NCBI RefSeq assembly: GCF_002873135.1
Contig: NZ_MCVI01000003.1
Coordinates: 248,001 to 312,000, forward strand
DNA from: Shewanella sp. 10N.286.48.A6
Lineage (GTDB): Bacteria; Pseudomonadota; Gammaproteobacteria; Enterobacterales; Shewanellaceae
Direction: 5' to 3'
DNA length: 64,000 nucleotides
Under the pieces are notes generated by a model. It did no database searches and had not been told where the DNA came from. It saw only the letters and a list, made by a program, of their open reading frames with translations. Each line of letters opens with the position of its first letter. Position 1 is the stretch's first letter. The translations under genes and the position numbers were made by a program. Shown piece by piece: positions 45,345-53,414 of this stretch.

Positions 45345-46490
45345 CTAATGCCCTTCAGCAAACAGATAATTGAGCCAACCTTGCATCCGCAATAACACTT
45401 TACGAATAATCGAAACATGAGTGAAATGCTCGGTATAAATTGCCGCTTGCCCAGCTACACCTGCAGGCAAGCTGGTGCGTAGTTCATCGTCAGCTAACTC
45501 GATTAATACTAACACCCGGCCACGCTTAAATAACTCATTTGAAGAGCGCAGCGCACCGCCAAATTGCAGCTCACCTTCTGACATTGCAGGTAATACCTTA
45601 ACGACTTTACCTTTATGTACTTGGCCAGGCATAGCATCAAGGATAATTTCCGCTTCATCACCTTCTTTTAAGCGCAGTAATGAATTTTGCCAAAATGCAC
45701 CAGCAAAGTAGCGGTCTTCATCAGGTATAAATGTCATAGTGGGTCGCAGCGGAATAGGCACAGCCATCACCCCCGGACGCAACGCCATTTGAGTGACTAT
45801 GCCATCAACTGGTGCTTTCACTTCGGTTTGTTCTAAATTAAAGATAGCGGCATCAAGTTCGGCTTTAACCACAGCTACATCAGTATTTACCCCGTCGATG
45901 TTTGACTCAAATGCCAGTCTAAAACGGATTTCTTCCGCTAACGCCGATTTAAAAGCAGCTTCTGCTGCTAAATATGATTGGCGTTTATTATCTAACTCAA
46001 TTTCAGAAAATGGCGAGTTTCTACCACCTTTACGGCGACCTTCATCATAACGCTCAAAGGCAGATTTGGTTCTGTCACGATTAGCCTCTGCTTGCGCTGC
46101 GCGGGCAATCGCACTATCCCATGAGGCTTTTAATTGTGGCACGGCTTGCAGTGCATCTTCCAGTGCCGCTTCTTTTTGTTTAACGACAGCAATGAAAGGG
46201 GTTGGGTCGATTCTAAATAGCACTTCACCTTTTTTGACAGGGACATTGGGCTTAACATTGACTTCAACCACTAAGCCTTTTACTGCAGGATTGATTGGGA
46301 TTGAAACGAAATATTCACGGGCAAACTTAGTATAAGGATGGTTATAGTTCATCAGTACTAATAAAGTACCAATTAATACTATTCCGCCTAACACCGCCGT
46401 TGGCACAGTCCATTTGTTGAGTGGGATTTTAAAAATTTTGAATATCGCCACACATAAAGCGGTATAGGTTAATATCAGTAACAGATCCAT
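45345..46490 (-). CDS. HlyD-family membrane fusion protein (YiaV/EmrA-like)
   Basis: 381 residues: two hydrophobic stretches near the N-terminus (residues about 3-20 and 28-48), a lipoyl/barrel-sandwich segment (VKGLVVEVNVKPNVPVKKGEVLFRIDP), a long alpha-hairpin (residues about 95-210, coiled coil), and the closing half of the sandwich (VKAPVDGIVTQMALRPG). This is the periplasmic adaptor architecture of EmrA/YiaV proteins. The DUF3302 gene lies two bases upstream, as in E. coli yiaW-yiaV, so they form one operon. No transporter or outer-membrane channel gene is adjacent; the substrate is unknown. Confidence 0.88.
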   Translation of the reverse strand: MDLLLILTYTALCVAIFKIFKIPLNKWTVPTAVLGGIVLIGTLLVLMNYNHPYTKFAREYFVSIPINPAVKGLVVEVNVKPNVPVKKGEVLFRIDPTPFIAVVKQKEAALEDALQAVPQLKASWDSAIARAAQAEANRDRTKSAFERYDEGRRKGGRNSPFSEIELDNKRQSYLAAEAAFKSALAEEIRFRLAFESNIDGVNTDVAVVKAELDAAIFNLEQTEVKAPVDGIVTQMALRPGVMAVPIPLRPTMTFIPDEDRYFAGAFWQNSLLRLKEGDEAEIILDAMPGQVHKGKVVKVLPAMSEGELQFGGALRSSNELFKRGRVLVLIELADDELRTSLPAGVAGQAAIYTEHFTHVSIIRKVLLRMQGWLNYLFAEGH

Positions 46491-46492
46491 CG

Positions 46493-46888
46493 CTACGCTC
46501 CTTGTTCTGGCTGCGGTTGAGGTTTAACAGCATCGGTGACACTTGCTTGTTCCGATGGCGACTCAATAGAGATTAAACGCTCATTTAGGTCATTAACCTT
46601 ATCTAACAATTCTTTCACTTCACCTTCCAACATAAGCTCTCGCTTCTTACCATCACTAAAGCCCCAGCCTCTATCTTCGCGGTATAAGGTTGCCCAAATC
46701 CATAAGAATGGCCAAATAGCGTGTAGGGTAAATAAACTGACCCAACCAGCGATATGCAAAGCATCCTGCTGTGGGTGATTACGCTTTTTAGCAATTTCAT
46801 AGGGGATATCATGAATCGCGATAACACCGTAAAAAATAACTAATGCTACAAAAAATAGCAGTCCTAGAGCAAAATAATCCAAAAACAT
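46493..46888 (-). CDS. DUF3302 inner-membrane protein (YiaW-like)
   Basis: 131 residues with two membrane helices (residues about 4-24 and 47-67) and the DUF3302 pattern: FLDYFALGLLFFVALVIFYGVIAIHDIPYEIAKKRNHPQQDALHIAGW in pieces. A charged C-terminal tail contains a short coiled coil (EVKELLDKVNDLNERLISIE). It is paired with the HlyD gene two bases downstream, as in yiaWV. The function of the pair is not established; an envelope transport or stress role is inferred. Confidence 0.88.
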   Translation of the reverse strand: MFLDYFALGLLFFVALVIFYGVIAIHDIPYEIAKKRNHPQQDALHIAGWVSLFTLHAIWPFLWIWATLYREDRGWGFSDGKKRELMLEGEVKELLDKVNDLNERLISIESPSEQASVTDAVKPQPQPEQGA

Positions 46889-47119
46889 ATGACACTCCTA
46901 TCACAATCAAAGCAAAAGAAATAACAACCAAAATCAACAAACTGGCAACCTCAAGATAACACAAGGCAATAGCTAAAATAACCAATTAAAGTGCTTTATT
47001 CGCTATAAAAATAAGAGTTTTCACGTGATCTTTTACACACTTATCGGTTTAGCTAATCAATCAAATACGAATAAAAGGTAAACTGCCTCGGCTATTTTTT
47101 CCCCCTACAAGGTTAAATA

Positions 47120-48316
47120 ATGAATAACAATGTCCCTTTCACCTTTGGTACCGCTGAAACTGACGGTGCAGTTAAAGCCATGCTGCTAGGTTGTGGTGAG
47201 CTTGGTAAAGAAGTCGCTATCGAATTACAACGCTTTGGCATCGAAGTTATTGGCGTAGATCGCTACCCTAATGCTCCAGCCATGCAAATTGCACATCGTT
47301 TTCATGTGGTAAACATGTTGGACGAAAAAGCATTACGAGACGTTATTGAATTAGAACAACCGCATCTAGTGATCCCAGAAATTGAAGCTATCGCTACTCA
47401 AACCCTAGTTGAGTTAGAAAAAGGCGGCATCAATATCATTCCAACAGCTAAAGCGACTCAGTTAACCATGGATAGAGAAGGCATTCGCCGCCTAGCCGCT
47501 GAAACCTTAGGTATTCCAACATCGCCTTATTTCTTTTGCGATACATTCGCTGAGTTTACTGCCGCAATTGAGCAAATTGGTCAGCCCTGTGTGGTTAAAC
47601 CTGTAATGAGTTCATCAGGTAAAGGTCAAAGCGTGATAAAAACCAATGCGCAAATTGAACAAGCTTGGCAATACGCTCAAGAAGGTGGCCGCGCGGGTGG
47701 TGGGCGAGTGATTGTGGAAGGCTTTATTGATTTTGATTATGAAATCACCTTGCTGACCATTAGTGCTGTCAATGGCATTCATTATTGTGATGCCATTGGC
47801 CACAGACAAGAAGACGGTGATTACCGTGAGTCTTGGCAGCCTCAAGCAATGTCAGCAGCTGCACTTACCAAAGCGCAGCAAATTGGTGAGCAAGTAGTAA
47901 CCGCGTTAGGCGGCTATGGTTTATTCGGTGTTGAGCTGTTTATCAAAGGTGATGATGTTTACTTTTCAGAAGTATCACCAAGACCCCATGATACTGGTTT
48001 AGTCACGCTTATCAGCCAAGATTTATCTGAGTTTGCTTTGCATGTTCGGGCTATTTTAGGCCTGCCTATTACCGAAATTAAGCAACATGGCGCAAGTGCC
48101 TCTGCGGTTATTCTGGCTGAAGGAAAGTCTGAAAATATTCGCTATCAAGGCGTTGCTGAAGCATTAGTGCAAACGGATACCCAAATTAAGCTGTTTGGTA
48201 AACCTGATATTGATGGTAGACGCCGTCTGGGTGTTGCCTTAGCCCGTGATAACAATATTGATAATGCCATAACGAAAGCCATAGCATCGGCGGCAAAAGT
48301 TAAGGTTATATTTTAG
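47120..48316 (+). CDS. purT: Formate-dependent phosphoribosylglycinamide formyltransferase 2
   Basis: A 398-residue ATP-grasp enzyme of purine synthesis that converts GAR to FGAR with formate and ATP. The N-terminal preATP-grasp domain has [29 protein letters not shown]. The ATP-grasp core includes [15 protein letters not shown] and [17 protein letters not shown], and the end has [26 protein letters not shown]. Length and motifs are those of E. coli PurT. It needs formate, which fits anaerobic or mixed metabolism. No PurR-type operator was clear upstream. It ends at a hairpin terminator. Confidence 0.96.
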   Translation: MNNNVPFTFGTAETDGAVKAMLLGCGELGKEVAIELQRFGIEVIGVDRYPNAPAMQIAHRFHVVNMLDEKALRDVIELEQPHLVIPEIEAIATQTLVELEKGGINIIPTAKATQLTMDREGIRRLAAETLGIPTSPYFFCDTFAEFTAAIEQIGQPCVVKPVMSSSGKGQSVIKTNAQIEQAWQYAQEGGRAGGGRVIVEGFIDFDYEITLLTISAVNGIHYCDAIGHRQEDGDYRESWQPQAMSAAALTKAQQIGEQVVTALGGYGLFGVELFIKGDDVYFSEVSPRPHDTGLVTLISQDLSEFALHVRAILGLPITEIKQHGASASAVILAEGKSENIRYQGVAEALVQTDTQIKLFGKPDIDGRRRLGVALARDNNIDNAITKAIASAAKVKVIF

Positions 48317-48401
48317 CTTTACACTATGATAACTCGCCTATTACCACGTCATAATTACGCTTTGTGACCTAGGTTAATGATTGCTCGCTGTAGACATAAA
48401 C

Positions 48402-48437
48402 GCCTAACCTCAAGCACATAAAGTACTAAGGTTAGGC
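48402..48437 (+). terminator. Terminator after purT
   Basis: GCCTAACCT (48402-48410) pairs with AGGTTAGGC (48429-48437), then TTTTTATT. The 18-base loop is long. Confidence 0.7.
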
Positions 48438-48495
48438 TTTTTATTGGATAAATTCGATGTGGTATTAACATCACCTTGAAGGGCTTATGAAGCAG

Positions 48496-48954
48496 TTAGC
48501 TGCTTTTTCTTTTAGGCAGTGCTCTACCTTGCAAATGAAATAACACTAAAATTAACATCCTTAATAAGGATTTAAGTTTACCACCTTGCTCGAAACGCCC
48601 CGCTATCATCAACTTTTGCAAAACAAATATTTTACCGTAAACATTGGCAACCAGCTCATCAGAGCTTTTACCGATATATTTATCAAACTCAGGGTAATCA
48701 ATAATGGCCTTGGCCAATAAGCTATTAGCAGTTAAACGATTAAAGTCATAACCTTGTATCATTGATTGCTTAAACACATCGACATCAATTCCTGCCACGA
48801 TTTGATCAGCACTAAGACCCTGTTTTAGCCCTACAGCGATAAAATTGATATTGGCTTCAATTTCAAATAACAGCGCGCGTTGCTGGCCTTTATGCTTCTC
48901 AACCCGCGCATGCTCTTTTTCAAATACATCGTAAAGCGCTTTCCATAAACTCAT
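48496..48954 (-). CDS. Conserved protein of unknown function
   Basis: 152 residues from ATG 48954 (MSLWKALYDVFEKEHARVEKH). An in-frame TTG three codons earlier sits almost on the AAGGA ribosome site, so the ATG is preferred despite 12-base spacing. Mostly helical, with no signal peptide. The C-terminal part has a hydrophobic amphipathic stretch (LLRMLILVLFHLQ) followed by a basic tail. I do not recognise the family. It lies 31 bases after the 2-hydroxyacid dehydrogenase stop on the same strand and may be its operon partner. Confidence 0.6.
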   Translation of the reverse strand: MSLWKALYDVFEKEHARVEKHKGQQRALLFEIEANINFIAVGLKQGLSADQIVAGIDVDVFKQSMIQGYDFNRLTANSLLAKAIIDYPEFDKYIGKSSDELVANVYGKIFVLQKLMIAGRFEQGGKLKSLLRMLILVLFHLQGRALPKRKSS

Positions 48955-48985
48955 ATTGCACAAATATCCTTATTTGTTTTTCTGG

Positions 48986-49936
48986 CTAAGTAACCTGATT
49001 ACATGGGCTGTTTTTTAAAAATTGCGCCACATTATCCACGGCAATATTTAACAGATTTTGCCTTGCCTCTGTTGTTGCCCAAGCGATGTGAGGGGTAATA
49101 ATGGTATTTTTAGCCGCTAATAACGGGTTATCAGCCATTGGCGGTTCGCTTGAAAGCACATCAAGTGCAGCGCTAAGGCGGTTGTCATTTAACGCATCTG
49201 CCAATGCTACTTCATCCACTAAACCGCCTCGAGCGGTATTAACCAATAAAGCGTTAGGCTTAAACAACTCAAGACTTTGAGCATTGATCATTTTATCAGT
49301 GGCTTGATTAAGCGGACAATGCAACGACACGATATCTGACTGGCTTAATAACTTATTGAGCGTCTGCCATTGAACACCTGCAGGTAAATCCGTTTTGGGT
49401 GTCGATGTGTTAATTAACACATTCATATTAAATGCCAGCGCTAACCTTGCCACTTGTTGACCAATATCACCATAGCCAACAATGCCTATGGTTTTACCTT
49501 TTAGCGATGCTAAAGGTGAAAGCGTAAAACAAAAGTCTCTTGATTGACTCCACTGACCTTTTTTTACTGCTTTATCATGTAAATCCACCTGCTGGGTATG
49601 TTGCAGTATTAAAGCAAATACCATTTGCGCCACAGCATCAGGGCCATAAGCAGGCACATTGGTTACAACTATCTGCTGCGCGCTAGCCGCTGCGATATCA
49701 ACCACATTGGTACCTGTTGCCGTCACACCTATGTATTTAAGCTGTGGACATTGGCTTATCACCTCAGCATCTATTACCGCTTTATTGGTTAAAATTATAT
49801 CGGCATCTTTGCTACGGGAAATAATATCTGCCGCCATAGTGTGTTCATAAACGCTAAGCTCACCCAGCGCAGCTAACGATGACCAATCTAAATCACCCGG
49901 ATTTAATGTATGGCCATCAAGTACAACAATTTTCAT
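48986..49936 (-). CDS. D-2-hydroxyacid dehydrogenase (glycerate dehydrogenase-like)
   Basis: 316 residues of the D-isomer specific 2-hydroxyacid dehydrogenase family. The NAD-binding motif is GIVGYGDIGQQVARLA, the catalytic arginine is in NTARGGLVDE, and the catalytic histidine in ITPHIAWATTEAR. It is closest in feel to glycerate/hydroxypyruvate reductases (HprA). An outer-membrane protein gene ends 14 bases upstream, and an unknown gene follows. Substrate specificity cannot be settled from the sequence. Confidence 0.9.
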   Translation of the reverse strand: MKIVVLDGHTLNPGDLDWSSLAALGELSVYEHTMAADIISRSKDADIILTNKAVIDAEVISQCPQLKYIGVTATGTNVVDIAAASAQQIVVTNVPAYGPDAVAQMVFALILQHTQQVDLHDKAVKKGQWSQSRDFCFTLSPLASLKGKTIGIVGYGDIGQQVARLALAFNMNVLINTSTPKTDLPAGVQWQTLNKLLSQSDIVSLHCPLNQATDKMINAQSLELFKPNALLVNTARGGLVDEVALADALNDNRLSAALDVLSSEPPMADNPLLAAKNTIITPHIAWATTEARQNLLNIAVDNVAQFLKNSPCNQVT

Positions 49937-49950
49937 GTTCGGTCACCTAA

Positions 49951-50565
49951 TTAAAATTTAACCTCTAAACCAATATTGCCCTGCCCTTGCCACATGATAT
50001 CGGCAGAAATATTCCACACACATTCATTGGGGCCGCAGAAAAAGCTATTGTTTGAGTTAACGAATGTGGCGTAGCCTCTTACATCGGCAAATAAGGCCAC
50101 TTGAGAGGTAATGTCATAGGCTACGCCGCCGCCAAATCCCATTGAAAAACGGGTTTCAGTTGAAAAGTCATTGCTCGGTCGCATGTGCGTGACACCGGCA
50201 GTGACGGTAACGTAAGGTTTAACGCGGCCATTGGGGAAAAATAAACTTCCACCGACATGGAAATAATCAACATCAAGATCAGTAAAGACATCCGCACTAA
50301 AAGCATTGCTTCTCAAATCAGTTTTTTGCGTGCTATACAGAAAGTAGATATTACCTGGGTCTTTGGTCGTGACTCCTGCCATAAAGCCATAATGCTCAGA
50401 TTCGGTTATTTTTAGCTTATCTGTTTGCTGACTATTCAGATCGCCAATGTCAAATTCTGTACTGCCAAAACTATAACCGCCAAAAGGAGCAACAAACACC
50501 TCAGCTTGAACAGAGGTTGCTAACAACGCCAAACTTACTAGACTCACAGTCGCTTTATATTGCAT
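49951..50565 (-). CDS. Outer-membrane beta-barrel protein (OmpA-like small porin fold)
   Basis: 204 residues with signal peptide MQYKATVSLVSLALLATSVQA. The mature part has eight-strand barrel periodicity (VFVAPFGGYSFGSTEFDI; GFMAGVTTKDPGNIYFLYS; FHVGGSLFFPNGRVKPYVTVTAGVTHM; QGNIGLEVKF at the end, with terminal Phe). Two cysteines (FFCGPNECVW) sit in an apparent loop and could form a disulfide. The exact family is not certain; it resembles the outer membrane beta-barrel (OMP_b-brl) group. It precedes the dehydrogenase gene on the same strand with 14 bases between them. Confidence 0.75.
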   Translation of the reverse strand: MQYKATVSLVSLALLATSVQAEVFVAPFGGYSFGSTEFDIGDLNSQQTDKLKITESEHYGFMAGVTTKDPGNIYFLYSTQKTDLRSNAFSADVFTDLDVDYFHVGGSLFFPNGRVKPYVTVTAGVTHMRPSNDFSTETRFSMGFGGGVAYDITSQVALFADVRGYATFVNSNNSFFCGPNECVWNISADIMWQGQGNIGLEVKF

Positions 50566-50624
50566 AGAAAACTCCCTTTAACATCACTTCTTAATGATGA
50601 TTATTGTGTTTACCACCCCTGCGC

Positions 50625-51401
50625 TTATTTCATTCCTCGAGATGTTTTAACTGTTTCATAAGCAGATTGAATGTCTTGAGCTTTACTTTTTGCCAGCTCC
50701 ATCATTTCTTCTGGCAAACCTTTAGCGACCAGTTTATCTGGATGATGCTCATTCATGAGTTTTCGATAAGCACGTTTGATTTCTTGGTCGCTGGAAGACT
50801 CCTGCTTACCCAATAGTGAATAAGCGTCTTCAAGCTGCATGTGGCTGCCATTAGCCGTTTGATGATGGTGAAACTCTGCCTGCCAACGATTAAGTAGCGC
50901 ATCCAAATGAGCTTGGCCTAACCCTAACTCTTTGGCTATGGTTGATAAAATCTGCTTTTCTTTGCTATGTAATTCGCCATCAGACAGTGCGGTTTGAATT
51001 TGAATTTCAAGAAACATTTGTAATATTTCACGGCGACCTTGGGTCATCACTCGAAATTCGCGCAGGGTTTTGACTAAGTCGAAATTGGCATCGCGTCCAT
51101 TTCTAAATGCTGTTTGCGCATCACGTCTTGCATCGCCAGTTAACTTCATTTGATCCATCAGCATAGTGGCAATACGAATATCCACATCCGTCACATGGCC
51201 AGAAGCTTTGGCAACATGGCCCATAACTGTAAAGGTTGTATTAAAAAACTCAGCTTGACGCTGATGCCCCTTACGCAGCATCTCGGCAAAACCACTGCGT
51301 TTATCGTACATATGCCCAAGCCAAAGCCCTAATAGGGCGCCGAAACCTTTACCAAACATGTAGCCGATAATAAAACCGAAAACCTTACCCCAAATACGCA
51401 T
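50625..51401 (-). CDS. djlA: Membrane-anchored DnaK co-chaperone DjlA
   Basis: 258 residues: an N-terminal glycine-rich transmembrane segment (VFGFIIGYMFGKGFGALLGLWLGHMYD), a central TerB-like helical domain (about residues 50-175), and a C-terminal J domain (about 190-257) with the HPD motif in YRKLMNEHHPDKL that activates DnaK. This is the DjlA architecture. The gene normally lies upstream of murU-amgK and lptD in Shewanella-type genomes, as here. In E. coli, DjlA affects the Rcs envelope-stress pathway and capsule. Confidence 0.95.
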   Translation of the reverse strand: MRIWGKVFGFIIGYMFGKGFGALLGLWLGHMYDKRSGFAEMLRKGHQRQAEFFNTTFTVMGHVAKASGHVTDVDIRIATMLMDQMKLTGDARRDAQTAFRNGRDANFDLVKTLREFRVMTQGRREILQMFLEIQIQTALSDGELHSKEKQILSTIAKELGLGQAHLDALLNRWQAEFHHHQTANGSHMQLEDAYSLLGKQESSSDQEIKRAYRKLMNEHHPDKLVAKGLPEEMMELAKSKAQDIQSAYETVKTSRGMK

Positions 51402-51508
51402 TCATCTTCCTGTTGTTAATTTGTCTTACTGCTGAGCTCATCACTGTCTATGTCGACTGGTTATTTATGGCACATGTCGTCATGTGCTTACTGCGGCTTG
51501 CTTACAAT

Positions 51509-52207
51509 TTACGTTTCTGCCGATATGGTGCCTGTTGCCAAGTAGTTTGTTAACAAGTCTAACCGCTCAATGGTACCTACATCACACCAGTAAGTACTGG
51601 TACGACTACCAATAATCTTTTTATCAGCCATTTTGTGACGTAATAATGGCCCTAAGGCTTGCTTACCAGCGCCAATGTCAGCAAACATTTTGGGATGATA
51701 AATCCCCATGCCTGAATAGGTTAGCTTATTGGCACCCGCTTGCGCTAATTGCGCTCCAATAATCGCAAAATCACCTTCTGGGTTATGCTGAGGATTATCA
51801 ACTAACCATAAAAAAGCCTCTAATGCGGGTTCTGCTTTTAATTGCGCCATTGCCTGGGTGATATCAGGCAGTTCATCGATATATATATCGCCATTGATAA
51901 CCAAAAAAGCTTCGTCACCTAATAGGCTTAAGGCTTGTTTAATACCGCCAGCAGTTTCTAAGGCGTTCTCTTCAGCACTATAGTTAATAGTGAGCCCCCA
52001 CTGACTGCCATTGCCTAGCGCTTGTACTAATTTATGCCCTAACCAAGCATGGTTGATGACAACTTCTTTGATACCAGCGGCGGCTAACTTTTCTAAATGG
52101 TAAACAATTAGCGGTTTACCCGCTGCTGCAACCAAAGGTTTGGGAAGTGAATCTGTAAGCGGTCGTAATCGCTCACCACGACCCGCAGCCAAAATCATGG
52201 CTTTCAT
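51509..52207 (-). CDS. murU: N-acetylmuramate alpha-1-phosphate uridylyltransferase MurU
   Basis: 232 residues, a nucleotidyltransferase with the N-terminal motif MILAAGRGERLRPLTDSLPKPLV and catalytic aspartate in VINGDIY. MurU joins UTP to MurNAc-1-phosphate, giving UDP-MurNAc, in the cell-wall recycling bypass known from Pseudomonas. The amgK gene lies directly upstream on the same strand (58-base gap), so the pair is a complete recycling branch that skips MurQ. Both are encoded divergently from lptD, which is the common arrangement. Confidence 0.92.
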   Translation of the reverse strand: MKAMILAAGRGERLRPLTDSLPKPLVAAAGKPLIVYHLEKLAAAGIKEVVINHAWLGHKLVQALGNGSQWGLTINYSAEENALETAGGIKQALSLLGDEAFLVINGDIYIDELPDITQAMAQLKAEPALEAFLWLVDNPQHNPEGDFAIIGAQLAQAGANKLTYSGMGIYHPKMFADIGAGKQALGPLLRHKMADKKIIGSRTSTYWCDVGTIERLDLLTNYLATGTISAET

Positions 52208-52265
52208 ATTTTAATGTCCATAAGGTTAAGCTTATCTGTGTATATTAACGGTAGCCGCACGAATA

Positions 52266-53279
52266 TCATTGATCTGTCGCATCTGCAGTAAAATGCGTTA
52301 GCACCTTTTGTTGCAACCATTGACCAAAGTCTTGTAGCTCTGGGTATAAAGCGGCAATATCAACGATGTAACTAAGGGTAAGTGGAATATCCTTCAAATA
52401 ACCGGCTTTGCCATCACGCAAATTCAGCCGTACAAAAATGCCGGCGGCTTTTATGTGGCGCTGCATTCCCATTAAATCAAACCAGCGCTGATATTGGCTA
52501 AAGCTTACACCATCATCAATTAATCCATGCTGAATACATAAATTAAAATGATCCATTTGAAGCTGATTAACCACAGCATCTGGCCATCTCACATAACAGT
52601 CTCGCAGTAATGACACCGCATCATAGGTAACAGGGCCAATCACCGCATCTTGAAAATCAATTAAGGCTAATTGTTGCTGATTTATGAGAATATTGCGGCA
52701 ATGAAAATCACGGTGCATTCCGACACTAGGCTGCTCAATTGCATTGGCGGTTAACACCCCAAAAGCATTCTCGATAATGCCATGCTCATCTTCACTCAGG
52801 GTTAATTGCAAATGCTTCAATAACAGCCACTCGGTAAAAATGGCTAACTCTCGCTGCACAAAAGCGGCATCGTATTGCGGTAAATCCCCCTTAATGGTGG
52901 ACTTAACCTGTGCCACTTGCGGCAATAACCCTAACGCTTGCTGATAAAAATCAATCACAGATTGGTCATTCAGGCGTGTTATGAGTTGCTCATCGCCTAA
53001 ATCTGACTGCAATACAAAGCCGTTAATATCATCTTGTGCTATAACTTCAGGTACCTTTAATCCTGATTGTGCGTATGCAGCTGCTAGCTCAATAAAGGGC
53101 GCTATAGGTACCAGTTCAACAGGCGAATCAGAGACGATATACGTATTTGCTAAATGCTGAATGCGAAAATAACGACGAAAGCTAGCATCACCACAAATGA
53201 GTGTTGGGGTGATATCTGTGTTGAAATGTTGACTTAACCACTTACTCAGTAAAATAAATCTTGTATCAGATAAACTCAT
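52266..53279 (-). CDS. amgK: Anomeric MurNAc/GlcNAc kinase AmgK
   Basis: 337 residues of the aminoglycoside phosphotransferase fold. The Brenner-type catalytic motif is HRDFHCRNILI (His-x-Asp-x4-Asn), followed by LIDFQDAVIGP with the metal-binding aspartate. It phosphorylates the anomeric carbon of MurNAc or GlcNAc recovered from peptidoglycan turnover, and MurU then uses the product. It is the first gene of the amgK-murU pair, with its start 135 bases from the divergent lptD ATG. The start MSLSDTRFILLSKW is plausible; no better one is visible. Confidence 0.92.
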   Translation of the reverse strand: MSLSDTRFILLSKWLSQHFNTDITPTLICGDASFRRYFRIQHLANTYIVSDSPVELVPIAPFIELAAAYAQSGLKVPEVIAQDDINGFVLQSDLGDEQLITRLNDQSVIDFYQQALGLLPQVAQVKSTIKGDLPQYDAAFVQRELAIFTEWLLLKHLQLTLSEDEHGIIENAFGVLTANAIEQPSVGMHRDFHCRNILINQQQLALIDFQDAVIGPVTYDAVSLLRDCYVRWPDAVVNQLQMDHFNLCIQHGLIDDGVSFSQYQRWFDLMGMQRHIKAAGIFVRLNLRDGKAGYLKDIPLTLSYIVDIAALYPELQDFGQWLQQKVLTHFTADATDQ

Positions 53280-53333
53280 CTCAATGGCTCTTATGTAAAA
53301 ATTGCTTTATTATAGCCAACATAACATTTGGAA

Positions 53334-53370
53334 ACAGCTAAAGATAAAATGTTAGCTGTGGCTCTTTTTT
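53334..53370 (+). terminator. Terminator-like hairpin in the lptD leader
   Basis: ACAGCTAA (53334-53341) pairs perfectly with TTAGCTGT (53352-53359), and a T-run follows at 53365-53370. It lies between divergently transcribed genes, where a terminator is not expected; see findings. Confidence 0.5.
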
Positions 53371-53414
53371 CAATTCATTTTGTCTAGACTAAGAATTCAT
53401 AATCAATTATTAAC

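Noticed and set aside
53280..53414. Sigma-E (RpoE envelope stress) promoter for lptD-surA
   Set aside because: A GGAAAC-like -35 exists, but no TCTGA-like -10 at the right spacing; support is insufficient.
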